From Alphaproteobacteria bacterium (lineage in GTDB: Bacteria; Pseudomonadota; Alphaproteobacteria; UBA6615): a DNA stretch of 7,732 bases. Made by a program: the position numbers and the translations under genes. Below are positions 1 through 5,813 of this stretch, one piece after another (the first letter of the stretch is position 1; each line of letters starts with the position of its first letter). The DNA is taken from positions 1-7,732 of the forward strand of contig JABDJY010000275.1 of the NCBI GenBank assembly GCA_013003285.1. Direction: 5' to 3'. The notes beneath the pieces were generated by a model. That model was not told where the DNA came from, did no database searches, and was given only the letters and a program-made list of their open reading frames with translations.

Positions 1-161
1 TGGCCGGGCAGGTCGAAAAGCTGGCCTCGATTGGATTTAATCACTTCATCGTGCACCCGGCGACGGTTGGCGTACCGCGCGCCTTGCGCCACGATGTGCT
101 GCGCCGCTTTGCGGAAACCGTAGCGCCGGAATTCTCGCCGGAATTCTCCAAGGCGGCGTAG
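1..161 (+). CDS. C-terminal fragment of a probable luciferase-like (LLM class) flavin-dependent monooxygenase
   Basis: This is an open frame entering from the left edge (codons begin at base 3) and ending with TAG at 159-161; 52 residues are visible. The tail contains a VEKLASIGFNHFIVHP-type stretch followed by LRRFAETVAPEF. That combination (a late beta strand of a TIM-like barrel, then a final helix ending in 'RFAEEVAP') is typical of the C-terminus of bacterial luciferase-like FMN- or F420-dependent monooxygenases. Such enzymes oxidise small organic substrates with reduced flavin; the substrate here cannot be told. The active-site regions lie outside the window, so the family call rests on the tail alone. 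The last residues contain a duplicated PEFS unit coded by a perfect 12-base tandem repeat. It is 33 bases upstream of the next gene on the same strand. Confidence 0.6.
   Translation, partial: AGQVEKLASIGFNHFIVHPATVGVPRALRHDVLRRFAETVAPEFSPEFSKAA
125..148 (+). repeat. Perfect 12-bp tandem duplication inside the C-terminal coding end
   Basis: The unit GCCGGAATTCTC occurs twice back to back (125-136 and 137-148). It is in frame and codes for a repeated P-E-F-S at the extreme C-terminus of the preceding reading frame. The length is a multiple of three, so the frame is kept. A recent replication-slippage duplication in a poorly constrained tail is the simplest reading. Confidence 0.85.
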
Positions 162-194
162 GTTTGGGTACGGATTAGCACTTAGAGGCGCAGC

Positions 195-800
195 ATGGGT
201 TTTCGGAGACTTGGCGTTCTTGCCGTCCTGATCGGTGGAATTCTGACTGTGCCGCTGCCGGCCACCGCCGATTTCGAAGCGGGATCGATCGCCGCCCATA
301 ATGGCGACCATAAGACCGCCATGGCCGAATGGCTGCCCTTGGCGAAACAGGGCCATGTCAAAGCTCAATACGCCGTCGGGGCATTGTTCGCCGAAGGTCT
401 GGGCGCGCGTCAAAGTTTGAAGAAGGCGTTCCGCTGGTGGCGCGATGCGGCCGAACAGAACCATGCCGGCGCGCAATATAATATCGCGGTGATGTACAAG
501 GACGGTCTCGGCGTTCGAAAGAATAGCGAAGAAGCGGTCAGATGGCTCAACCTCGCCGCCAAGCAGGGCAATACGGATGCCCATACCCAGCTGAGCCGAC
601 TCTACCGCGACGGCGACAGCGTCGAACCCGATCCGGTTCAGGCCTATATGTGGCTCGAAATCGCCCAGCGTAACGGTAGCCGATCTGTCTCCCGGTCGCT
701 GGAAACCGCGGCGGCGGATTTATCCAGTGCCCAATTAGCGGACGCGAATGCCCGCGTTCAAGCCTGGATGGACGCAAACGATCTACCCAAGCCGCCCTGA
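195..800 (+). CDS. Exported Sel1-like (TPR-type) repeat protein
   Basis: The 201-residue protein starts at ATG 195, with an AGAGG ribosome binding site at 184-188. Residues 1-25 form a signal peptide: RR, then a hydrophobic core, then A-T-A before D26. The mature protein is expected in the periplasm. From about residue 40 to 162 it is built from roughly 36-residue Sel1 repeats. Their signature 'A(Q)Y..G.L(F/Y)..GLG(V)...S...A..W...AA.QG' is seen at about 55-90, 91-126 and 127-162, with a degenerate first copy before them. Sel1 repeats fold as paired alpha helices and act as protein-binding scaffolds in envelope or signalling complexes; the partner is unknown. The C-terminus (about 163-201) is a non-repeat helix and a short polar tail. 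It may be its own unit, since neither neighbour suggests a shared function. Confidence 0.9.
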   Translation: MGFRRLGVLAVLIGGILTVPLPATADFEAGSIAAHNGDHKTAMAEWLPLAKQGHVKAQYAVGALFAEGLGARQSLKKAFRWWRDAAEQNHAGAQYNIAVMYKDGLGVRKNSEEAVRWLNLAAKQGNTDAHTQLSRLYRDGDSVEPDPVQAYMWLEIAQRNGSRSVSRSLETAAADLSSAQLADANARVQAWMDANDLPKPP

Positions 801-810
801 CCCAGGCGGC
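791..810 (+). terminator. GC-rich hairpin overlapping the stop codon of the Sel1 gene (weak terminator candidate)
   Basis: GCCGCC (791-796) pairs with GGCGGC (805-810); with one bulged C the stem extends by TG/CA around a small loop. It is followed only by TTCCCC, not a T-run, so it fits the intrinsic terminator model poorly. It could attenuate read-through into the GST gene or be chance in GC-rich DNA. Confidence 0.25.
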
Positions 811-866
811 TTCCCCTATGCCCGCTCTCCCGCTAGTTTTGCGGCTGGCGAGGAGAGAGGCATTTC

Positions 867-1559
867 ATGGCAATTATTCTATACGATCTGGTCGGAGCCG
901 ATGGCCGGCGGTTTAGCTCCAATTGCTGGCGCACCCAGATGGCGCTGGCCCATAAGGGGTTGGACTATGAGACCGTGCCGACCCGGTTTACCGAAATCGC
1001 GCAGATCGGCGACGGGACATTCAAGACCATCCCGGTAATCGACGATCATGGCACTTGGGTCGGCGATAGCTGGACCATCGCGGAGTATCTCGACGACACC
1101 TATTCCGATCGCCCGCCGGTGCTCGCCGGCAGCGATGGGCGTCAGCACGCAATGTTTGTGCAGAACTGGGCGCGTACCCAGATCCAACCGCTGGTGATGC
1201 CCATGGTGGTGGAAGATATCTACGCCCAGCTCTGTCCCGAAGATAAAGAGTATTTCTTCACCACTCGGAGTAAGCGCCTGGGCCGCGACATCACCGGTAT
1301 CCAGGCGGGGCGCGAGGCCGGGCTGGAAGAACTGCGCGCGCGGATGGAGCCCCTGCGCCTGGTGGTCGCCGAGACGCCATATCTGGGTGGCGAGCTGCCG
1401 ACCTACGCCGATTATGTGGCGCTCAGCCCGTTCATTTGGGCGCGTACTGTAAGCCCGTTAGCGCTGGTCGAAGCCGGTGACCCTGTCCATGCCTGGTTCC
1501 AGCGCATCCTCGATTTGTATGACGGGCTGGCGCGCAAAAATCCAGGATACGATTGGTAA
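867..1559 (+). CDS. Glutathione S-transferase family protein, LigE/LigF beta-etherase-like
   Basis: The 230-residue protein has a purine-rich ribosome binding site (AGGAGAGAGG, 851-860) six bases before ATG 867. Residues 1-80 are a thioredoxin-fold GST domain. LYDL begins strand 1, and RFSSNCWRTQMALAHKGL (15-32) resembles the SPY-W-KT-ALAHKG motif at the active-site helix of LigE/LigF beta-etherases. The cis-Pro is P56 (TIPVI), and D67-S68 in VGDSWTIAEYLDD (65-77) is the glutathione gamma-glutamyl binding motif. Residues about 90-225 are the all-helical domain, with the folding-core Asp182 in LPTYADYVAL. Family members use glutathione to cleave beta-aryl ethers of lignin-type dimers or for related dehalogenation and isomerisation. 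Substrate specificity is not readable, and many homologues are uncharacterised. It lies 36 bases before an FAH-family gene, suggesting a shared catabolic role. The GST call is sure; the etherase subgroup is probable. Confidence 0.9.
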   Translation: MAIILYDLVGADGRRFSSNCWRTQMALAHKGLDYETVPTRFTEIAQIGDGTFKTIPVIDDHGTWVGDSWTIAEYLDDTYSDRPPVLAGSDGRQHAMFVQNWARTQIQPLVMPMVVEDIYAQLCPEDKEYFFTTRSKRLGRDITGIQAGREAGLEELRARMEPLRLVVAETPYLGGELPTYADYVALSPFIWARTVSPLALVEAGDPVHAWFQRILDLYDGLARKNPGYDW

Positions 1560-1595
1560 TTATGTTTAATAATAATACTTTATGGGGGAAACATA
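1560..1595 (+). promoter_or_regulatory. AT-rich leader with GGGGGA ribosome binding site before the FAH gene
   Basis: These 36 bases contain only 8 G/C, five of them in the single GGGGG run (1584-1588), in a region otherwise about 60% GC. The G-run lies seven bases before ATG 1596 and serves as a non-canonical Shine-Dalgarno site. The surrounding A/T (TTTAATAATAATACTTTAT) would keep the start region unstructured. TAATAAT or TAATAC might be a -10 element, but no well-spaced -35 is present and the transcript start would fall in the ribosome binding site. A translation-enhancing leader is therefore more likely than a promoter. Confidence 0.45.
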
Positions 1596-2588
1596 ATGTC
1601 AGATATAGAGTTTAAGCTAGGCACATTTTCAAACGGCGGCGGCGCGGCTTTCGTCGGATTGGTCATCGGCGAAAAGATTTATACGCTGTCCCAGATTGTC
1701 GAAGCCTATGGCAGGAAGGGACCGACGACGACCGCCGGCATCCAGGAGATGCTCGATGATTGGGGGGCGAATTTCGATGCGCTGTGCGCCGTCGCCGACT
1801 TCGTGGCCAATGATGGCCGCCCTGACAGCGACTGGGGCGGCGTCGCCACCTTGTCCGACCTCAAGGCCCTGCCACCGATCCTGCGGCCGCCGAAGATGAT
1901 CTATGCGGCGGCCAATTATGGCGGCCATATTCGCGAGATGCTCGCCGCCGGGACCGCGCAAAACGACGAAGAGCGCGACAATATGCTCGACCGGGACAAA
2001 GCGCGGGTGCGGCCCTATTCCTTCCTCAAATCGCCCAGCGCCCTAGTCGGCGCCTTCGACGACATTGTCATCCCACCGGAATCGCAAAAGGTCGATTGGG
2101 AGGTCGAGCTAGCGCTGGCCATTGGCCGCACCGCCAAGCGGGTGCCGGCCGAACGCGCGCTGAATTATGTCGCCGGCTATATGACCACCAACGACGTCAC
2201 CGCGCGCGACGCCCAGGCCCGGCCCGACTGGCCGACCCTGCGCACCGACTGGTTCACCGGCAAGAGCCACGACACGTTTGCGCCCATGGGGCCTTACTTT
2301 GTGCCCAAGGCGTTTGTGCCCGATTACCGGACCATCCAACTCACCCTGAAGGTCAATGGCGAGACCAAGCAGGATGACCCGGCCGGCGAGATGGTGTTCT
2401 CCGCCGAGGAGCAGATCGAGCATGCGTCGGCGCAGATCGCGCTGCATCCCGGCGATATTATTTCCACCGGCACGCCGGAAGGCGTCGGTCACGGCAAGGG
2501 TACCTATCTTAAGGCCGGCGATGTGGTCGAGGCGGAAGCCGCCGGTCTGGGCGCCCAGCGCTGCCAGGTGGTGGCTGAGGATATCTGA
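1596..2588 (+). CDS. Fumarylacetoacetate hydrolase (FAH) family protein
   Basis: The 330-residue protein has an N-terminal domain of about 95 residues followed by the FAH catalytic fold (about 100-328). Visible motifs are NYGGHIREM (107-115), the family NY-x-x-H-x-x-E lid motif with His111 and Glu114; YSFLKSPSALVG (141-152); the metal ligands Glu169 and Glu171 in VDWEVELALAIGR (166-178); Asp200 in TTNDVTARD (197-205); Lys223 in GKSHDTFAPMGPY (222-234); and STGTPEGVG (290-298). All metal and catalytic positions are kept, so an active Mg/Mn-dependent C-C hydrolase, acylpyruvase, or related hydratase or decarboxylase acting on a 2,4-diketo or 2-keto acid is expected in the cytoplasm. These activities cannot be separated by motif. 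It sits between an etherase-like GST and a class II aldolase-like gene, consistent with a late step in degradation of an aromatic or sugar-acid compound (inference). Confidence 0.93.
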   Translation: MSDIEFKLGTFSNGGGAAFVGLVIGEKIYTLSQIVEAYGRKGPTTTAGIQEMLDDWGANFDALCAVADFVANDGRPDSDWGGVATLSDLKALPPILRPPKMIYAAANYGGHIREMLAAGTAQNDEERDNMLDRDKARVRPYSFLKSPSALVGAFDDIVIPPESQKVDWEVELALAIGRTAKRVPAERALNYVAGYMTTNDVTARDAQARPDWPTLRTDWFTGKSHDTFAPMGPYFVPKAFVPDYRTIQLTLKVNGETKQDDPAGEMVFSAEEQIEHASAQIALHPGDIISTGTPEGVGHGKGTYLKAGDVVEAEAAGLGAQRCQVVAEDI

Positions 2589-2649
2589 TTGACGCGTCCT
2601 ATTTCTCGCGCCACCCTGAGTAAAACCAAGAGCATAAGGAAGACCAACT

Positions 2650-3438
2650 ATGGCCAGTTTACAGACAGTCGATGATTTTGCGCCGCTCAACGAAATTCAG
2701 TCGCTGCGCACCAGCGTAAGCGCGGCGGAGTGGGAGACCCGGGTCAATCTGGCGGCCTGCTACCGGCTGGTCGACCTGTACGACATGTCGGATATGACCC
2801 GCACCCATATCTCGGCCAAAGTGCCCGATGAGGAGGCGTTTCTGCTCAATCCGTTCGGACTGATGTTCAACGAGATTACCGCGTCGAGCCTGATAAAAGT
2901 GGATATCGACGGGAACCCACTGAGCGAGAGCCTCTATAAGATCAATCCGGCGGGCTACACCATTCATAGCGCGGTCCATGCTGGGCGCGAGGACGCCAAA
3001 TGCGTGCTCCATACCCATTCGATTGCCGGCATGGCAATTTCAGCGCTGGATTGCGGGCTTCTGTCGATCAGCCAGCACGCCATGCGCTTCCATAACCGCG
3101 TCGCCTATCACGACTATGAGGGCCTCGCCTTTGACCTGAGCGAGCGCGACCGGCTGCTGCGCGATCTGGGATCCCATTCGGTGATGATATTGCGCAACCA
3201 CGGCCTGCTGGCGGCGGGGCGCACCATCGACGAGGCGTTTTCGCTGATCTTCTATCTGGAGAAATGCGCCCGCAGCCAGCTGCAGGCCATGGCCAGCGGC
3301 GCCAAACTGGTGATCCCCTCTGACGAGGTTTGCGAATACGCGGCGCAGCAGTTCGAGAAGAACATCAATCTGGCGATCCGCGACTGGCCGGGGCATCTGC
3401 GCCGCTTGGACGCCATGGATCCCGGCTTTCGCGACTAG
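2650..3438 (+). CDS. Class II aldolase/adducin family protein lacking the canonical catalytic Glu
   Basis: The 262-residue protein starts at ATG 2650 with AAGGAAG (2636-2642) upstream. The class II aldolase/adducin fold runs from about 28 to 215: RVNLAACYRLVDLY, THISAKVP (52-59), LLNPFGLMFNEITASSLIKVDIDGN (65-89), the zinc motif HTH (His121, His123) and RNHGLL with His184. The His123-His184 spacing (61) and the position of the first His match L-fuculose-1-phosphate aldolase (His92, His94, His155). The residue 19 before His121, where that enzyme has catalytic Glu73, is Gly102 in PAGYTIHSAVH. The metal site is thus intact but the usual acid/base is absent. This pattern occurs in the adducin-like bacterial branch, whose reactions are mostly unknown. 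The protein is longer than sugar-phosphate aldolases (about 215 residues), with a C-terminal extension rich in helix. It may act with the FAH gene 61 bases upstream. Family is sure, reaction is not. Confidence 0.92.
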   Translation: MASLQTVDDFAPLNEIQSLRTSVSAAEWETRVNLAACYRLVDLYDMSDMTRTHISAKVPDEEAFLLNPFGLMFNEITASSLIKVDIDGNPLSESLYKINPAGYTIHSAVHAGREDAKCVLHTHSIAGMAISALDCGLLSISQHAMRFHNRVAYHDYEGLAFDLSERDRLLRDLGSHSVMILRNHGLLAAGRTIDEAFSLIFYLEKCARSQLQAMASGAKLVIPSDEVCEYAAQQFEKNINLAIRDWPGHLRRLDAMDPGFRD

Positions 3439-3457
3439 CGGATTAGGTTTTTCGGCC

Positions 3458-3709
3458 ATGAACCGGCGAAATATTTCGCGCACCTTGCTGCGCCTGTTCT
3501 TCTATTCGCTGGTTATCGGCCTTGCCCTGTCGGCGCTGAATATCAGCCCGGAATCCTTGCTCGGCGGCATCGGCGGCACGGTGGAGAGCATTTTCCTGGT
3601 GGTCGTCGATGCGGTGGAATGGGCGGTGCCGTTTGTCTTGATCGGCGCCGTGGTCGTTCTACCGATCTGGCTGGTCTTTGCAGGATTGCGCTTCATACGA
3701 CGGCGCTAG
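3458..3709 (+). CDS. Small two-helix inner-membrane protein (DUF6460-like)
   Basis: The 83-residue protein starts 19 bases after the aldolase-like stop codon. A basic N-terminus (MNRRNISR) leads to a first membrane segment at about 10-28 (LLRLFFYSLVIGLALSAL). A linker with NISPESLLGGIGG follows, then an amphipathic stretch with DAVEWA (51-56) and a second membrane helix at about 57-78. The end is strongly basic (RFIRRR), so both termini are predicted to be cytoplasmic. The pattern 'LLRL...S...G..LSAL.I.P..LL ... DAVEW...PF.LIGAVVV.PIW' resembles a short alphaproteobacterial membrane family known to me as DUF6460; this is from memory. The function is unknown. The ribosome binding site is weak (TTAGG about ten bases upstream), so it may rely on coupling to the preceding gene. 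The coding case is good: hydrophobic segments, positive-inside ends and tight spacing. Confidence 0.78.
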   Translation: MNRRNISRTLLRLFFYSLVIGLALSALNISPESLLGGIGGTVESIFLVVVDAVEWAVPFVLIGAVVVLPIWLVFAGLRFIRRR

Positions 3710-3765
3710 TAAGCGCGTCCTAAATCGGCATAATCACCAAATTCAGAAATAGCCGGGGCAATGAT

Positions 3766-3790
3766 CCCGGGAAAAAAGCGTCCCCCCGGG
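3766..3790 (+). other. Potential hairpin in the mscS leader
   Basis: CCCGGG at 3766-3771 can pair with CCCGGG at 3785-3790 around a 13-base A-rich then C-rich loop. The left copy can alternatively pair with CCGGG at 3753-3757. This makes two mutually exclusive GC stems in the 121-base gap before mscS. No T-run follows, so it is not a standard terminator. It could be a leader structure or chance in GC-rich DNA. Confidence 0.25.
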
Positions 3791-3830
3791 CGTCTATGCG
3801 GGCACCCATGTATTTGAAGGAGTAGGCACA

Positions 3831-4646
3831 ATGGAACAAATATCCGAACAAGCTCTGGCCTTGGTCACCTCATACGGTTTGAATGTGATCGGCGCGATCG
3901 TCGTTTTGATCGTCGGTTTGATCGCCGCCGGCTGGGCGCGCAAAGCCGTTCAGCGGATGCTGCGGCGGACTGGCAAGGTCGACGATACACTAGTCGGTTT
4001 TCTTGGCAGCCTGGTCAAATACGCGGTTGTGGCCTTCACCGTTATCGCGGTGCTGCAGCAATTCGGCGTTGAGGCGACAAGTCTGGTTGCCATCTTTGGC
4101 GCCGCCGGTCTGGCCATCGGCCTGGCCTTGCAAGGCACCCTGAGTAATGTGGCGGCCGGGGTCATGCTGCTTTTGTTCCGGCCGTTCAAGGTCGGCGACG
4201 TTATCGATGCCGGCGGCCATATGGGCTCGGTCAAAGCGATCGCGTTGTTTACGACCGAGATGGCGACGCCGGATAATGTGCAGATCATCATTCCCAACTC
4301 GGCGATCTGGGGCACGGCGATTAAAAACTTCAGCTTCAACGATACCCGCCGGGTCGATTTGGTGATGGGCGTCGATTATGGCGATGATCTCGACGTCGCC
4401 ATGGCGACCATCAACCGGGTGATTGGCGAAGAATCGCGCGCCAAGACCGACCCCGAACCCACAGTAGCGGTATCCGAGTTGGCGGATAATTCGGTCAATT
4501 TCGTGGTGCGGGTCTGGGTCGAGGCCGGCGATTATTGGGGGGTCTATTTCGATCTGACCAAGAATTTGAAAGAGCAGCTCGAAGCCGACGGTCTCAACTT
4601 CCCCTATCCGCAACGCACGGTGCATATGGCATCAGCGGCCGAGTAG
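3831..4646 (+). CDS. mscS: Small-conductance mechanosensitive channel, MscS family
   Basis: The 271 residues are close to the 286 of E. coli MscS. AAGGAG (3817-3822) lies eight bases before the ATG. The order of parts is TM1 about 16-36; a basic loop (RKAVQRMLRRTGKVDD); TM2 about 60-80; and the pore helix TM3 about 84-117, with the Gly/Ala-packed FGAAGLAIGLALQGTLSNVAAG. This is followed by the family hallmark RPFKVGD (117-123) opening the beta domain. The cytoplasmic part contains IIIPNS (152-157), NFS and the C-terminal alpha/beta domain, ending with the hallmark FPYPQRTVH (257-265). The homoheptamer opens on membrane tension to release solutes after hypo-osmotic shock. It is preceded by a 121-base gap, so it probably has its own promoter (CATAAT at 3729-3734 is a possible -10 without a good -35). 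It ends 21 bases before the MDR gene. Confidence 0.95.
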   Translation: MEQISEQALALVTSYGLNVIGAIVVLIVGLIAAGWARKAVQRMLRRTGKVDDTLVGFLGSLVKYAVVAFTVIAVLQQFGVEATSLVAIFGAAGLAIGLALQGTLSNVAAGVMLLLFRPFKVGDVIDAGGHMGSVKAIALFTTEMATPDNVQIIIPNSAIWGTAIKNFSFNDTRRVDLVMGVDYGDDLDVAMATINRVIGEESRAKTDPEPTVAVSELADNSVNFVVRVWVEAGDYWGVYFDLTKNLKEQLEADGLNFPYPQRTVHMASAAE

Positions 4647-4661
4647 GACGGCCGAGTAGGA
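4636..4661 (+). repeat. Perfect 13-bp tandem duplication spanning the mscS stop codon and the next ribosome binding site
   Basis: CGGCCGAGTAGGA occurs at 4636-4648 and again directly adjacent at 4649-4661. The first copy contains the last codons and TAG stop of mscS; the second contains the purine core (TAGGA, continuing GGGG) of the downstream ribosome binding site. The duplication therefore set the present 21-base intergenic spacing. A single-copy ancestor would have had the stop codon within the ribosome binding site, a tightly coupled arrangement. Confidence 0.9.
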
Positions 4662-4667
4662 GGGGCA

Positions 4668-5681
4668 ATGCGCGTGGCAATCATCACCGAACCGGGGCTC
4701 GACAATCTAGCCATTGTCGAGCGTCCCGATCCCGAGCCGGGGCCGGGCGAAGTGCTGGTGCGCATGCGCGCTGCGACCCTCAATTATCGCGATCTGCTGA
4801 CCGTCGAGGGCGGCTACGGCTCGAAACAGCGCACGGTCGATTTCATTCCGCTGTCGGACGGCGCCGGCGATGTGGCCGCGGTGGGCGAGGGTGTGACCCG
4901 CTTCAAACCCGGCGATCGGGTGGTGGGCAATTTCTTCCAGGAATGGCTGGCCGGCGAACCGGACCAGGAGAATATGAAATCGGGTCTCGGCGGCGTGCTC
5001 GACGGGGTCGCTTCGGAACTGCGGCTGTTCCCCGACTATGGCCTGTGCCTGACGCCGGCGCATCTCACTGACGGCGAAGCGGCGGCGCTGCCCTGTGCGG
5101 GGCTGACTGCGTGGAGCGCGGTGATCGATCAGGGCCGCACCATGCCGGGCGATATGGTGCTGACCCAGGGCACCGGCGGCGTATCGGTGTTCGCCGTGCA
5201 GTTTGCCAAAATGGCCGGCGCCGAGGTTATCACCACCTCGTCATCGAATGACAAACTCGAGCGGGTGCGCTCACTCGGCGCCGATCACCTGATCAACTAC
5301 GCCGAGACACCCGATTGGGCGCGACCGGTGCGCGACATCAGCCAGGGCCGTGGCATCGATTTGGTGGTCGAAGTGGGCGGTGCGGGCACCCTGGATCAGT
5401 CGATAAAATCGGTGCGCCCGGGCGGCGCGATCTGCCTGATCGGTGTGCTGTCGGGCTCCAACCATGAGTTTCGCTTGCCGCTGGTGGTGACGCGTAAAAT
5501 CCGCATGGAGGGCGTCACCTGCGGCAACCGCGAACAATTCGAAGCCATGCTGCGCGCCATCGACCAGCACAAAATGCGGCCGGCGCTGGACGAGAAAATA
5601 TTCGGCTTGGACGAGCTACCGGCCGCCTTCGCCCATATGCGCGACGGCCGGCATTTCGGCAAAATCGTCGTCGAGATTTAG
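4668..5681 (+). CDS. Zinc-independent MDR (alcohol dehydrogenase/quinone oxidoreductase-like) NAD(P)H-dependent oxidoreductase
   Basis: The 337-residue protein has a near-ideal Shine-Dalgarno site (AGGAGGGG, 4658-4665) just before ATG 4668. An N-terminal GroES-like domain (about 1-125) carries PGPGEVLVRMRAATLNYRDLL (25-45) and PLSDGAGDVAAVGEGVTRFKPGDRV (61-85). A Rossmann domain (about 126-265) carries LPCAGLTAWSA (141-151), the nucleotide motif GTGGVSVFAVQFAK (168-181) and SLGADHLINY (202-211). The catalytic-zinc Cys is replaced (NYRD for CHTD), GHE is absent, and no four-Cys structural zinc lobe is seen, so it belongs with the zinc-free quinone oxidoreductase/enoyl reductase-like MDRs. It would reduce a carbonyl or activated C=C with NAD(P)H; the true substrate is unknown. 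It is probably cotranscribed with mscS, which need not be functionally related, and its 3' end faces the convergent SDR gene. Confidence 0.93.
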   Translation: MRVAIITEPGLDNLAIVERPDPEPGPGEVLVRMRAATLNYRDLLTVEGGYGSKQRTVDFIPLSDGAGDVAAVGEGVTRFKPGDRVVGNFFQEWLAGEPDQENMKSGLGGVLDGVASELRLFPDYGLCLTPAHLTDGEAAALPCAGLTAWSAVIDQGRTMPGDMVLTQGTGGVSVFAVQFAKMAGAEVITTSSSNDKLERVRSLGADHLINYAETPDWARPVRDISQGRGIDLVVEVGGAGTLDQSIKSVRPGGAICLIGVLSGSNHEFRLPLVVTRKIRMEGVTCGNREQFEAMLRAIDQHKMRPALDEKIFGLDELPAAFAHMRDGRHFGKIVVEI

Positions 5682-5713
5682 TGAACCTGCCAAGTCGTTA
5701 ATTGTGCTTCGCA

Positions 5714-5736
5714 CCCCCCCTCCCTAACCCTCCCCC
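5714..5736 (-). other. G-quadruplex-type motif on the - strand
   Basis: Read on the - strand, four G-tracts (5736-5732, 5730-5728, 5724-5722, 5720-5714) are separated by loops A, TTA and A. It lies downstream of the - strand SDR gene, mirroring the + strand motif in the opposite arm, so each convergent transcript would carry one. Confidence 0.6.
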
Positions 5737-5791
5737 TCGCTGGGGGGAGGGAATACTAGCGAGGTATCGACATATTTCCCCCCCCCCTTGA

Positions 5792-5813
5792 GGGGGAGGG
5801 ATGGGGTGGGGGG
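5792..5813 (+). other. G-quadruplex-type motif on the + strand
   Basis: Four G-tracts (5792-5796, 5798-5800, 5803-5806, 5808-5813) are separated by loops of 1, 2 and 1 bases. This satisfies the usual G3+ short-loop rule and would be present in the 3' untranslated RNA of the MDR gene. It competes with pairing to the upstream C-run. Confidence 0.6.

Noticed and set aside
748..1038. 96-codon + strand frame overlapping the Sel1 and GST genes
   Set aside because: It crosses the intergenic gap and runs out of frame with both genes; it has no motif and no convincing ribosome binding site.
2589..2622. TTGACG (2589-2594) after the FAH stop codon as a -35 box for the aldolase-like gene
   Set aside because: No -10-like hexamer lies 16-18 bases downstream; the nearest A/T-rich bases are too far, so a separate promoter is not supported.
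2109..2690. 193-codon open frame on the - strand opposite the FAH gene
   Set aside because: It lies almost wholly opposite a gene with full family motifs; its translation has no recognisable domain and is the usual GC-rich antisense shadow.
3729..3734. CATAAT as a -10 box for mscS
   Set aside because: The hexamer is good, but the bases 17-18 upstream (CTAGTA/GCTAGT) do not resemble a -35; not strong enough for its own entry.
3990..4625. 211-codon open frame on the - strand opposite mscS
   Set aside because: It is rich in His, Arg, Asp and Ile with no coherent motif and lies opposite a clear MscS channel, so it is an antisense shadow.
4535..5071. 178-codon + strand frame bridging the end of mscS and the start of the MDR gene
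   Set aside because: Its Arg/Gly/Ser-rich low-complexity product and overlap with two well-supported genes in another frame mark it as a shadow.
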